Positions 48,913 through 57,317 of a DNA stretch of 64,000 bases are shown here, piece after piece; position 1 is the stretch's first letter, and each line of letters begins with the position of its first letter. Below the pieces are notes generated by a model. The model saw nothing but the letters and a program-made list of their open reading frames with translations, made no database searches and was not told the DNA's origin. This DNA is from Oceanococcus sp041624435 (GTDB taxonomy: Bacteria; Pseudomonadota; Gammaproteobacteria; Nevskiales; Oceanococcaceae), in assembly GCA_041624435.1 (NCBI GenBank), contig JBFJVB010000002.1, positions 1 to 64,000 on the forward strand. Reading direction: 5' to 3'. Position numbers and translations under genes: made by a program.

Positions 48913-50136
48913 ATGAGTACAGAAAAAATCATCATTATTGGCGGCGGCCAGGCCGGCGCGACGCTGGCCCAGGACCTGCGTAAGCAGGGCTACACCGGCG
49001 CGATCACCATCCTGGGCGATGAGCCGCAGATTCCCTACCGACGCCCGCCCCTGTCCAAGGCCTATCTGGCCGGCGAGGCCAGCAGTGACAGCCTGTTTGT
49101 GATGAAGGCCGCGATTCTGGAGAAAAACCAGATCGAGTACCGGGGCGGCGTTGCCGTCACCCGCATCGATCGCGCCAACAAACAGCTGGAACTGGCCAAT
49201 GGCGAAACTCTGCCCTATGACAAGCTGGCCCTGACCACCGGCGGCCGGGCCCGGCTGCTCTCCCTGCCCGGCGCGCAGGCAGCCAATGTATTGCCGTTGC
49301 GCACCGTGGCCGATGTCGACGCCATCCGGCCCTATTGCGAAGCCGGCCGGAATCTGGTGATCGTGGGCGGTGGGTTTATCGGTCTGGAAGTGGCCGCCGT
49401 GGCGCGTAAACTGGGCCTGAACGTGACGGTTCTGGAAGGCCTGCCCCGGGTCCTGGCGCGCGTCACCGCCCCGCAGATTTCCGAGTTTTTTGAAGCCGCC
49501 CATCGCGAAGCCGGTGTGGACATCCGCACCAACGCCGCAGTGACCGCCTTTGAAGGCAACCCGGTAAGCCAGGTCGTCCTGGACAGCGGCGAGACGATTC
49601 CGGCTGATTTCGTGGTCATCGGCATTGGCCTGATTGCCAATACCGAACTGGCCAGCGAAGCGGGACTCGCGGTCGACAACGGGATTGTGGTGGATGAGTT
49701 TGCCCGTACCAGCGATCCGGACATCGTCGCGGCGGGTGACTGCACCAATCATCCCAGCGTCTTCTACCAGCGCCGCTTGCGCCTGGAGTCGGTGAACAAC
49801 GCGATGGAGCAAGCGCGGACCGCCGCGGCGTCTTTACTGGGGGTGGAAAAGCCTTACGACAGCGTGCCCTGGTTCTGGTCTGATCAGTATGATCTCAAGC
49901 TGCAAATGGTGGGCATTTCCGAAGGCTATGATCAAACCGTGTTGCGGGGCGACCCGGCGCAGCGCAGCTTTTCCCTGTTCTACCTCAAAGACGGCGTGAT
50001 CATCGCCGCGGATGCGGTTAGTCATCCCAAGGATTTCATGGCCGCCAAGAAACTGGTCGCGGCCCGGGTCGCACCTGAGACCTCGGCACTGGGCGATCCC
50101 GCAACGGCTCTGACGGACCTGTTGCCGCCCAGCTAA
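48913..50136 (+). CDS. Rubredoxin/ferredoxin NAD(P)H reductase (FAD-dependent)
   Basis: This 407-residue flavoprotein has two Rossmann loops: IIIIGGGQAGATLAQDLRKQ for FAD and NLVIVGGGFIGLEVAAVARK for NAD(P)H. RRPPLSKAYLAGE, DEFARTSDPDIVAAGDCTNH and SVPWFWSDQYDLKLQMVG are the hallmarks of ferredoxin reductases of Rieske dioxygenases, P450 systems and rubredoxin reductases. It transfers electrons from NAD(P)H to a small iron-sulfur or rubredoxin partner. A rubredoxin gene is at 59249-59413, too far for one operon. The start ATG 48913 matches the family. Confidence 0.9.
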   Translation: MSTEKIIIIGGGQAGATLAQDLRKQGYTGAITILGDEPQIPYRRPPLSKAYLAGEASSDSLFVMKAAILEKNQIEYRGGVAVTRIDRANKQLELANGETLPYDKLALTTGGRARLLSLPGAQAANVLPLRTVADVDAIRPYCEAGRNLVIVGGGFIGLEVAAVARKLGLNVTVLEGLPRVLARVTAPQISEFFEAAHREAGVDIRTNAAVTAFEGNPVSQVVLDSGETIPADFVVIGIGLIANTELASEAGLAVDNGIVVDEFARTSDPDIVAAGDCTNHPSVFYQRRLRLESVNNAMEQARTAAASLLGVEKPYDSVPWFWSDQYDLKLQMVGISEGYDQTVLRGDPAQRSFSLFYLKDGVIIAADAVSHPKDFMAAKKLVAARVAPETSALGDPATALTDLLPPS

Positions 50137-50149
50137 GACTGCCGGGCGA

Positions 50150-51547
50150 TCAAGCGGCTGCCACCGGCCCGGCGGCGGCTTCGCCGGACAGTCCGGCCGC
50201 CTGCTCGAGTTCATCCAGGGCCTGGCCAGCGAACAGGGCCAGGTTCTGCAGATGGGGAATGGCGTCCCGACAACCGATGAAGCCGACACAAACATGTTCG
50301 GCATAACCGATCACCGTCACATTCAAGGCATAGCCGTCGAACAGAATCGACATCGGGTACATGGATTCCAGTTCGGCGCCACGCAGATACAATTTGTGTT
50401 TGGTCAGCACCACATTGGACATCACGAAATTGAAGAACGGGGGCAACTTGGCCAGGGTCCCGGTCATCTGCCCGGCCAGCAGAGGCGCCAGGCCCATCAA
50501 GGTGAATTGCTCCAGGGCCGTCGAGGACATGCTCAGCAGCTCTTTCTTGGCCCGTTTGGTCGTCGCATTGATCATTTTTACCCGCTCCAGCGGGTCGGGC
50601 TCATTGGTGGCCAGGGGACAGACGAAACCGGCCACGGCGTTGCCCGGCTTGTCATCGCTGCGGGGCAGAGCGACCGGCACCGAGGCATTGAGGGACTTGT
50701 CCAGCAGGGCATTGTTCTGGATCAGATAATGGCGAATCGCGCCGGAACAGATCGCCAGGGTGACATCATTGACCGTTACATCCAGTGCCTTGGCCAGGGC
50801 CTTGAGCCGGGCGAGTTCCAGACGCTGCGTGCCCAGACGGCGATGCGGCGTCACTGCCACATTGAAAATCGACGCTGGCGTTTCTGCGGAGGCGCGCACC
50901 GTGCTGCCCTCGCCCAGACTCATCTCCAGCAACTTGGTCGCCAACTGACCCAGCCCCTTGGCTTGCTCGCCAGCGTCCTTGAGCACCGCCGCCAGCTTTT
51001 TCGCCAGGCCGCGACGCAGCCGGGTCTGGGGCTTTTCCAGATCCTTGTCGCCCGGCCAGCGCATATCCTGGGGATCATCGGTCAGCCATAGCTTGGTCAG
51101 ACGCATCGCGCCCATGCCGTCGATCGCGCAATGGTGTGATTTGAAGAAAATCGCGAAGCGATTGTCCGCCAGGCCCTCGATGATGTGGCATTCCCACAGC
51201 GGCCGGGTGAAATCGACGGGATTGGAGTGCAAGCGCTCCACCAGCTTACCCAGTTCACGCTCGCCACCGGGCTGAGGCAGGGCCAGATGGCGCACATGAA
51301 ACTCCATGTCCATCTCGGTTTCTTCCCAGGCCGGCGCCAGATCGGCCAGGCGTCCCTGCACCAGACGGTATCCGAAGGGTTCGGGCATGAACGGTTTGGC
51401 GCGTAAATGCTCGACCATGTCGGCAATGAAACTTTCACTGGCATCAGCGGGCAATTTGAAGGTCATCAGACAGCCCAGATGCATCGGCGCCTGCTTGGTT
51501 TCCATCCGCAAGAACGCGGCATCCACCTGACTCAATCTGTGCTTCAT
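50150..51547 (-). CDS. Wax ester synthase / diacylglycerol acyltransferase (WS/DGAT)
   Basis: This 465-residue acyltransferase makes wax esters or triacylglycerol from acyl-CoA and an alcohol or diacylglycerol. It begins KHRLSQVDAAFLRMETKQAP, with the catalytic HHxxxDG motif HHCAIDGMGA near residue 140. The later family motifs VNDVTLAICSGAIRHYL, FNFVMSNVVLTKHKLYLRGA and YPMSILFDGYALNVTVIGYA are present. Length is typical of bacterial WS/DGAT. I choose ATG 51547 over 51550 for better spacing to AGGGGGAG. It is divergent from the DUF1302 gene. Confidence 0.94.
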   Translation of the reverse strand: MKHRLSQVDAAFLRMETKQAPMHLGCLMTFKLPADASESFIADMVEHLRAKPFMPEPFGYRLVQGRLADLAPAWEETEMDMEFHVRHLALPQPGGERELGKLVERLHSNPVDFTRPLWECHIIEGLADNRFAIFFKSHHCAIDGMGAMRLTKLWLTDDPQDMRWPGDKDLEKPQTRLRRGLAKKLAAVLKDAGEQAKGLGQLATKLLEMSLGEGSTVRASAETPASIFNVAVTPHRRLGTQRLELARLKALAKALDVTVNDVTLAICSGAIRHYLIQNNALLDKSLNASVPVALPRSDDKPGNAVAGFVCPLATNEPDPLERVKMINATTKRAKKELLSMSSTALEQFTLMGLAPLLAGQMTGTLAKLPPFFNFVMSNVVLTKHKLYLRGAELESMYPMSILFDGYALNVTVIGYAEHVCVGFIGCRDAIPHLQNLALFAGQALDELEQAAGLSGEAAAGPVAAA

Positions 51548-51803
51548 CATCTCCCCCTAGTCTCCAGTAAACTCGCCGGTCGAATTTTTCAGTCGTATGC
51601 AGACGAATTCTACATGCCGCATCGACCCTGGGGCCAAATTCGCAATAGCCCATGAACTGATATTCAACAAGCCAGGCCGCACTCACCATCCAGACCCGAT
51701 TTCCAGTATTCTAGTCATCAATTTGGACGATATAGTGGACAATAATCCACGTTATCATGCTGGCTGGGAAAATTTTCAGACACGTCAAGGGGAGATTCGT
51801 CTG

Positions 51804-53693
51804 ATGCTGGGGAATAAACAAGCTGTTAGCACTGCGCCTTTGTGGGCGCTTCACACGCTGCTATTGAGTGCAGTCGCCACACCGGTCTGGTCCGGTAACT
51901 TTGGCTTGGGACCGATTGAGGGCGAATGGCAGCTGCAGGGCAGTTATGTCTATTCCGTGCGAACCGAAAAACCCCACCCCGGCGTAGTCGCCACGGGTGG
52001 CCGCAAACAGGTCGAAACACCTGAATATCTGAAGTGGCCCGAGTCAAACAACTTTGATGATGGGGACCGCAACTTCAAACAGTGGGAGGCGGTGAATAAT
52101 CGCGCCACGATGCTCGGCGAAGTGCAATTCAAATGGGGTTACGATTTCGGGGCCCTGATTCGCGGCGATGCGTTCTACGATCTGGTGTATCGCTCCGATC
52201 ACAATTCCAACGACAATGAAGAGAGCATCAGCACCACCCAGGACCCCTTCAACAGCTTTACCGAGGACAACCGCTTTTTCAGCGGCAAACGCGCCCGTCT
52301 GCTGGATGCTTATGCCTACGGCAGCTGGTATCTGCCGGGCAATATGGTTTTGAATCTGCGGGTCGGCGAGCACATCGCCGCCTGGGGCGAAAGCCTGTTC
52401 TTCTCGGGGGTGGCCCTGGCGCAAGCGCCAGCGGACGCCACCAAGGCCACGGTTCCGGGCGCCGATGTCAAGAGCATCCTGTTGCCGGTCAATCAGGTTT
52501 CATTTCAATTGGCGGCCACGGACAAGCTCACTATTCTCGGCCAGTACAAGCTGGAATTCAAAGAAATTGAATTGAATCCGGTCGGCGAATTTTTCTCCCC
52601 CGCCGATGTGGTCGGGCCCGGTGCCGAATTCATCTACGGAATTCGCAATCCGCTCCATGCCGATAATCTTTCGCAATTCAATTTCAGCAATAACGATTCG
52701 ATTGAAACCCTGAATTTGATCGGTCAGCTCTCATTCGGCACCGATCCTGGTGTGCCTCCGATCATTCCGGAAGGATTGCCCGCCACGCAGCTGCCCACCA
52801 GCGGTGCAGCGTTTCCTGGCGCCGGGCGCGGGATCGATGTTTATCGCGAGGATGACATCCGCCCCTCCGATTCGGGCCAATGGGGCTTCGGCCTGCGTTA
52901 CGCCTTGAATTCCATCACCACGGTCGGCGCCTATCATCTGCGTTATCACGCCACCACGCCGGCGCCGGTGCAGAACTATGGCTACGGGGTGCTGGCCGAG
53001 AGCCAGGCGCCGGGACAGCCGGACATCACCACCGAGTACTTCGATCTGCTGGTGCCGGTGACCTACAATATCCGTTACTTCGATGGCGTTCATCTGTCAG
53101 CGTTCAGCGCCTCCACCGTGCTGTTCGGCACCAACTTCGGCATGGAACTGATCTATCGTGACGGCGCCGATGTTCTGGTCGACGTCCATGCGGCCATCCT
53201 CGGCGACGTCCCGACCCCGACGCGGGCCACCACCTGGCAGGCCCTGATTTCCTGGCTCTATGTGCTGGGCCCGGGTCCGTTCTGGGATTCCATCGTCTGG
53301 GTTGGCGAAACCGCATTTATTCATATCGACAAGATTCAGCCGCAGCCCAATACCGACGGGGAAATGTTTGACACCCTGACGTTTGACCGCGATACCGCTG
53401 GAGTGCAGTTCCTGGCCTATATCGACAACCGCAACGTGCTCTCGGGTTGGGATATGCGGGTTCCGGTGTCGGTTGCCGGCGTGATCACCGGTCACTCGGC
53501 CCTGGCTGGCGGCCTGGGCTCCTTGATGGGCGAATCTGACTACCGCTTCGGCATCGGCGTGGAAATGACCCGTCTGAACAAGCTGACTCTGGGCATGCTG
53601 TACAACAGCTATCTGGGCGGGACGGCGCATTTTTCGGAACGGCCCTATCAGGACCGGGATACGCTGGCACTGACCGTCAAATACAGCTTCTGA
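51804..53693 (+). CDS. DUF1302-family outer-membrane protein
   Basis: This 629-residue protein has a signal-peptide-like N-terminus (LWALHTLLLSAVATPVWSG). Many aromatic beta-strand segments follow (EGEWQLQGSYVYSVRTEKP, FGALIRGDAFYDLVYRSDHN, WYLPGNMVLNLRVGEHIAAWG, QWGFGLRYALNSITTVGAYH) and a terminal DTLALTVKYSF ends in Phe, the outer-membrane barrel signature. The DUF1302 family often lies near DUF1329 and lipid-degradation genes, and a role in envelope passage of hydrophobic substrates is suspected. The start is ATG 51804 with AAGGGGAG upstream. Confidence 0.85.
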   Translation: MLGNKQAVSTAPLWALHTLLLSAVATPVWSGNFGLGPIEGEWQLQGSYVYSVRTEKPHPGVVATGGRKQVETPEYLKWPESNNFDDGDRNFKQWEAVNNRATMLGEVQFKWGYDFGALIRGDAFYDLVYRSDHNSNDNEESISTTQDPFNSFTEDNRFFSGKRARLLDAYAYGSWYLPGNMVLNLRVGEHIAAWGESLFFSGVALAQAPADATKATVPGADVKSILLPVNQVSFQLAATDKLTILGQYKLEFKEIELNPVGEFFSPADVVGPGAEFIYGIRNPLHADNLSQFNFSNNDSIETLNLIGQLSFGTDPGVPPIIPEGLPATQLPTSGAAFPGAGRGIDVYREDDIRPSDSGQWGFGLRYALNSITTVGAYHLRYHATTPAPVQNYGYGVLAESQAPGQPDITTEYFDLLVPVTYNIRYFDGVHLSAFSASTVLFGTNFGMELIYRDGADVLVDVHAAILGDVPTPTRATTWQALISWLYVLGPGPFWDSIVWVGETAFIHIDKIQPQPNTDGEMFDTLTFDRDTAGVQFLAYIDNRNVLSGWDMRVPVSVAGVITGHSALAGGLGSLMGESDYRFGIGVEMTRLNKLTLGMLYNSYLGGTAHFSERPYQDRDTLALTVKYSF

Positions 53694-53740
53694 TCCAGAC
53701 GGACGAAGGGCGGCGCCGCTGATATCGGTACAGTAAACCG

Positions 53741-54742
53741 ATGAGTAGCACAGCCCTTGATTCGACCGAATTCCGCCACGCCCTTGGCAGCTTCGCCACC
53801 GGCGTCACGATCATCACCACGCGCACTGCGGACGGTGAGCCTCTAGGCCTCACCGTCAACAGTTTCAACTCGGTGTCTTTGAATCCACCTATGGTCTTGT
53901 GGAGCCTGGCCGAGACCTACAAAGGCTATGATGCCTTCAAGCGGGCCACCCATTGGGCGGTCCATGTCCTGGCCGCAGATCAGGAGCCTTTGTCCAACCG
54001 CTTCGCCAGCCGGGGCGAGGACAAGTTTGCCGGCCTGGACCTGGAATACGGCATCAATGGCACGCCCTTATTGCCAGGCTGCGCCGCCCGATTCGAATGT
54101 GAAACGGCGTTTCAGTATGAAGGTGGCGACCATCTGATTTTCGTTGGCGAGGTCAAATCCTTCGCCAAGGCCGACACCTCGCCACTGGTCTTCCACGGCG
54201 GCCGTTACGCCCATGCCACCCATCGGCAACCCGGCGAAGCCGAACCGCGCCACCCCTACCTCGCGGGCAGTTTTGACGAGAATTTCCTGGGCTATCTGCT
54301 GGGCCGCAGCCACTACCGGTTCTACAATCAGGTGCGTCCGCACCTGGAAGCCGCGCGTCTGAGTGACGAGGAATTCTATCTGCTTTCCACCTTGACCCTG
54401 AAGCAGACCATGACCGCGGTCGAGTTGGACACTGCCATGGCGGGCATCCTCAATACCAGCAGTGCCTCGGCCATCCAGTCCTTGATCAGCCGCGGACTGG
54501 CTCATCCGGAGCACATCGATGCCGACGACGAAGACGCCCCGCCGATCCTGGCATTTCAGTTGACCGACGACGGTCGCAAGCTGGCCCTACGGCTGATTTC
54601 CGCCGGCAAGGTGGTCGAATCCCAGGTCAATGAAAGACTGGGCTATGCGGATTCAAGCGTGCTGAAATCGCTGCTGATCCGTTTGCTGGACGCCATCGAT
54701 CCGGACGCCAAAACCTTGTGGGAAGACCCGCCCAAACCCTAG
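53741..54742 (+). CDS. Flavin reductase fused to a MarR-like domain
   Basis: This is a 333-residue two-domain protein. Residues 1-165 form an HpaC-like flavin reductase (FRHALGSFATGVTIITTRTA, GLTVNSFNSVSLNPPMVLWS, HWAVHVLAADQEPLSNRFA, LIFVGEVKSFA, FHGGRYA). Residues 175-333 form a helical MarR-like winged-helix region (NFLGYLLGRSHYRFYNQVRP, ILNTSSASAIQSLISRGLAH, FQLTDDGRKLALRLI). The C1 reductase of 4-hydroxyphenylacetate hydroxylase in Acinetobacter baumannii has this layout, with the MarR-like domain sensing the substrate. It should supply FMNH2 or FADH2 to a monooxygenase, which is not found in the window. Confidence 0.85.
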   Translation: MSSTALDSTEFRHALGSFATGVTIITTRTADGEPLGLTVNSFNSVSLNPPMVLWSLAETYKGYDAFKRATHWAVHVLAADQEPLSNRFASRGEDKFAGLDLEYGINGTPLLPGCAARFECETAFQYEGGDHLIFVGEVKSFAKADTSPLVFHGGRYAHATHRQPGEAEPRHPYLAGSFDENFLGYLLGRSHYRFYNQVRPHLEAARLSDEEFYLLSTLTLKQTMTAVELDTAMAGILNTSSASAIQSLISRGLAHPEHIDADDEDAPPILAFQLTDDGRKLALRLISAGKVVESQVNERLGYADSSVLKSLLIRLLDAIDPDAKTLWEDPPKP

Positions 54743-54816
54743 CCTGACCGAGCAGGGCGCGCCTGTCGCCCTCGCCCGCATCCGTCCTGGAACCACTAAG
54801 CTGAGAGCCGGCGCAA

Positions 54817-54837
54817 CCCCCGAGTCATCTTCGGGGG
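54817..54837. terminator. Possible bidirectional hairpin between converging genes
   Basis: CCCCCGA and TCGGGGG form a 7-bp GC-rich stem around a 7-base loop, in the 138-bp gap between the flavin-reductase gene and the converging aldehyde dehydrogenase gene. No clear T-run follows on either strand, so termination is uncertain. Confidence 0.4.
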
Positions 54838-54880
54838 CTACGACTGTTTCCGTGGAATGCGCCCGGCTGCGGGCTTTGGC

Positions 54881-56362
54881 TCAATTGCGCGAAAACACCG
54901 TTTTCAGCTTGATCACGCCGTTGATGCCCTTGATCACTGCGTCTGGCACGTTCAGGGTCTTGCTCAGCATGTCGCCAATCATCTTCTTGTACTTGTCACC
55001 GTACGGGGGAAACATCAGATCCGGATCCATCAGTACCGGGCCCTCTTCCACTACGGCTCGCGCATTGGAGGTTTCAAGAAAGCTGTAATGCCCGCCGACC
55101 CGACCGATTCCGCTGTCATTCACGCCGCCAAACGGCAGATTCGGATTGGTCCCGGACTGGATCACATTGTGATTGATGACCGTGCTGCCCGAGGTCGTGT
55201 GGTGCAGGAAATAATCAATCACTGCGCGGTCCTTGGCAAAGATATACGACGCCAACGGCTTGGGCTTGGCCTCGATGTAGCGTACCGCCTGCGCCCGATC
55301 GGTGTAGGGGATCACCACCAGAACCGGACCAAAGACCTCTTCCTGGTCGATCTGCATGGCTTCGCTTACGTCGGTCAGGATCGTCGGGGCGATATACCGG
55401 TCCGCCTGGTCCGACTCACCGCCGAACACCAACCTCGCCCCCTTGGCCTTGGCGTCCTCAATCAGCCCCACGATCCGTTGATGATGACGCTGGTTGATGA
55501 TGCGGGGATATTCTTCGGATTGAGCAAACCCGCGGCCATCCGCGTTGTACATCGCGGTGATGGCCGTTTGCAGCTCCACCATGAACTCCTCGGCTACCTC
55601 GGCATGGGCCAGCACATACTCCGGCGCGATACAGATCTGTCCGCCATTGGACAGGCGCCCCCAGGCAATCTTGCGGGCCGCATCCTTAAGATCCGCACTC
55701 TTGTCCAGAATAACCGGATTCTTCCCGCCCATTTCCAGCGTGACGGAAGCGAAATGATCCGCGGCCGCCTTCATCACCAGGCGTCCGACCGCATGGCCAC
55801 CGATGTAGAAAATATGATTGACCCGCTCGGACAGCAGTGCCTGGGCCTCGGCAGCCGCCCCTTCCACAACCGCAACGGTGTCTTCGACCGCCGCGGCGGC
55901 AACGATCTCGGCCACCAGCCTGGACGACTGCGGTGCCAGCTCAGACGGCTTGATCACCACGGCATTCCCGGCCGCGATCGCACCGAACGCCGGAACCAGG
56001 GCAATCGCATACGGCGCATTCCAGGTGCCCAGAATCAGCACGATGCCCTTGGGCTCATATTGCAGATAGCTTTTCTTGCCCAGGGTCATCAGTGAGCCCT
56101 TGATCGGGCTCGGCTTCATCCAGGCCTTGAGATGCTTGATGATGAATTCGGCCTCGGTCTTGACCATCATCAACTGCGCGTCGATATCCGTATCGCACAG
56201 GCCCAACTCGTCGCGAACTGCCGCGCGAATCTGCTCCTTGCGCTCCATGGTGGCTTTGAGCAGACGTTCGATCTTGGCCACCCGGGAAGCCGCATCGGAT
56301 GCGCGCAAGGCAGGGCCATTGTTTTTCAGCTGCTGGATCAGCTGTGGAATATCGGTACTCAT
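54881..56362 (-). CDS. Aldehyde dehydrogenase (family 3-like)
   Basis: This 493-residue NAD(P)-dependent aldehyde dehydrogenase shows ILGTWNAPYAIALVPAFGAI, NAVVIKPSELAPQSS, the Glu in LEMGGKNPVILDKSA, the catalytic Cys in RLSNGGQICIAPEYVLAH and EEVFGPVLVVIPY. NLPFGGVNDSGIGRVGGHYS near the C-terminus is the ALDH3/coniferyl-aldehyde type. It oxidises fatty or aromatic aldehydes to acids. The start ATG 56362 overlaps the SDR stop by four bases. The SDR and this enzyme could act in sequence, alcohol to aldehyde to acid. Confidence 0.92.
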   Translation of the reverse strand: MSTDIPQLIQQLKNNGPALRASDAASRVAKIERLLKATMERKEQIRAAVRDELGLCDTDIDAQLMMVKTEAEFIIKHLKAWMKPSPIKGSLMTLGKKSYLQYEPKGIVLILGTWNAPYAIALVPAFGAIAAGNAVVIKPSELAPQSSRLVAEIVAAAAVEDTVAVVEGAAAEAQALLSERVNHIFYIGGHAVGRLVMKAAADHFASVTLEMGGKNPVILDKSADLKDAARKIAWGRLSNGGQICIAPEYVLAHAEVAEEFMVELQTAITAMYNADGRGFAQSEEYPRIINQRHHQRIVGLIEDAKAKGARLVFGGESDQADRYIAPTILTDVSEAMQIDQEEVFGPVLVVIPYTDRAQAVRYIEAKPKPLASYIFAKDRAVIDYFLHHTTSGSTVINHNVIQSGTNPNLPFGGVNDSGIGRVGGHYSFLETSNARAVVEEGPVLMDPDLMFPPYGDKYKKMIGDMLSKTLNVPDAVIKGINGVIKLKTVFSRN

Positions 56363-57225
56363 GCGGATTTCGCCTTGGGAATCTTGTAACTCTTGCGGAT
56401 GATCGTTTCGAAAGCCCCGCTCGGCAGCCATTGGGCCAATGGACCCAAAGGTTTGGCGTCCTTGCCCACGAGATAAAAGGGCTTGAGCTTCTTTTTGGCG
56501 AGCAGAGCCAGCACCTGGTCGGTCACGTAATCCGCGGTGTTGCCGAACTTTTCGATCATCTTCGGCAACTCATCACACAGGCCCGCGCGTAGCGGCGCAT
56601 AGGCCTGCTGCACCGCTTCCGACTGCGCAGCCCAGACCTTGGAGGTCACTTCGTCGGCATTGGCGGTCATCGCCGTCTTGACCGCACCCGGCCAGATCGA
56701 GGTGACCTGGATGCCGAATGGGGCCAGTTCCAGACGCAAGGTCATGGTCAGTCCATGCACCGCATGCTTGCTCATGTTATACGCACCCGCACCAGGCGGA
56801 TTGGCCACCACCGCACCGGAACCAAAATTGAAAATTTTCGCCGGCGCTCCGGTCTTGCGCAGCAAAGGCAAGAAACATTGACAGCTTGCCGCCTGGCCAA
56901 AGGTGTTGATCGCAAACAAGGTCTGCAGCTTCTCCAGTTCCAGGCCTTCAATTGTGCCGGTGGCAACATTGGCCACGCCGGCCACATTCATCAGCAGGTC
57001 AAGCCCCTCGTCGCCCAGCGCCTCGGCCACCTGCAGAGCACTGCTCCGGACCGAGTCATAGCTGGCCACGTCCTGTTCGATCACGCTGATACCGGGCTGA
57101 TCCCGCAGATCCGTTGCGGCGCCAGGCAGCACCCCGGCAAAGACCCGCCAGCCCTGAGCCGCCAGCTTTTTGGCAAGCATATTGCCCTGACCGACTGCGG
57201 CCCCGGTGATAAACGCGTTAGGCAT
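56359..57225 (-). CDS. Short-chain dehydrogenase/reductase
   Basis: This 288-residue classical SDR has the cofactor loop ITGAAVGQGNMLAKKLAAQG and LLMNVAGVANVATGTIEGLE. The catalytic Ser is in IFNFGSGAVVANPPGAG and the YxxxK is in YNMSKHAVHGLTMTLRLELA. A C-terminal extension (FYLVGKDAKPLGPLAQWLPS) is like that of retinol- or sterol-dehydrogenase-type SDRs. Ribosome site GGAGTAG precedes ATG 57225. It lies after the terminator that follows the DUF1329 gene, so it and the aldehyde dehydrogenase gene form a separate unit or are reached by read-through. Confidence 0.85.
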   Translation of the reverse strand: MPNAFITGAAVGQGNMLAKKLAAQGWRVFAGVLPGAATDLRDQPGISVIEQDVASYDSVRSSALQVAEALGDEGLDLLMNVAGVANVATGTIEGLELEKLQTLFAINTFGQAASCQCFLPLLRKTGAPAKIFNFGSGAVVANPPGAGAYNMSKHAVHGLTMTLRLELAPFGIQVTSIWPGAVKTAMTANADEVTSKVWAAQSEAVQQAYAPLRAGLCDELPKMIEKFGNTADYVTDQVLALLAKKKLKPFYLVGKDAKPLGPLAQWLPSGAFETIIRKSYKIPKAKSA

Positions 57226-57266
57226 GAAACTACTCCAAACCGTCCGGCCGAGCCGGACTTCGGTGG

Positions 57267-57301
57267 AAAAAAAACGGCGCATGAAGTTCATCATGCGCCG
57301 T
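57267..57301 (-). terminator. Intrinsic terminator after the DUF1329 gene
   Basis: On the minus strand, CGGCGCATGA, loop TGAACT, TCATGCGCCG form a perfect 10-bp stem followed by eight T. It lies 17 bp after the DUF1329 stop and should end that transcript. Confidence 0.93.
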
Positions 57302-57317
57302 CATGATTTTGCTCAGA

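Noticed and set aside
51548..51803. GTGGA-N6-TCCAC repeat between WS/DGAT and DUF1302 genes
   Set aside because: Only five-bp arms and no match elsewhere noted; too short to claim an operator.
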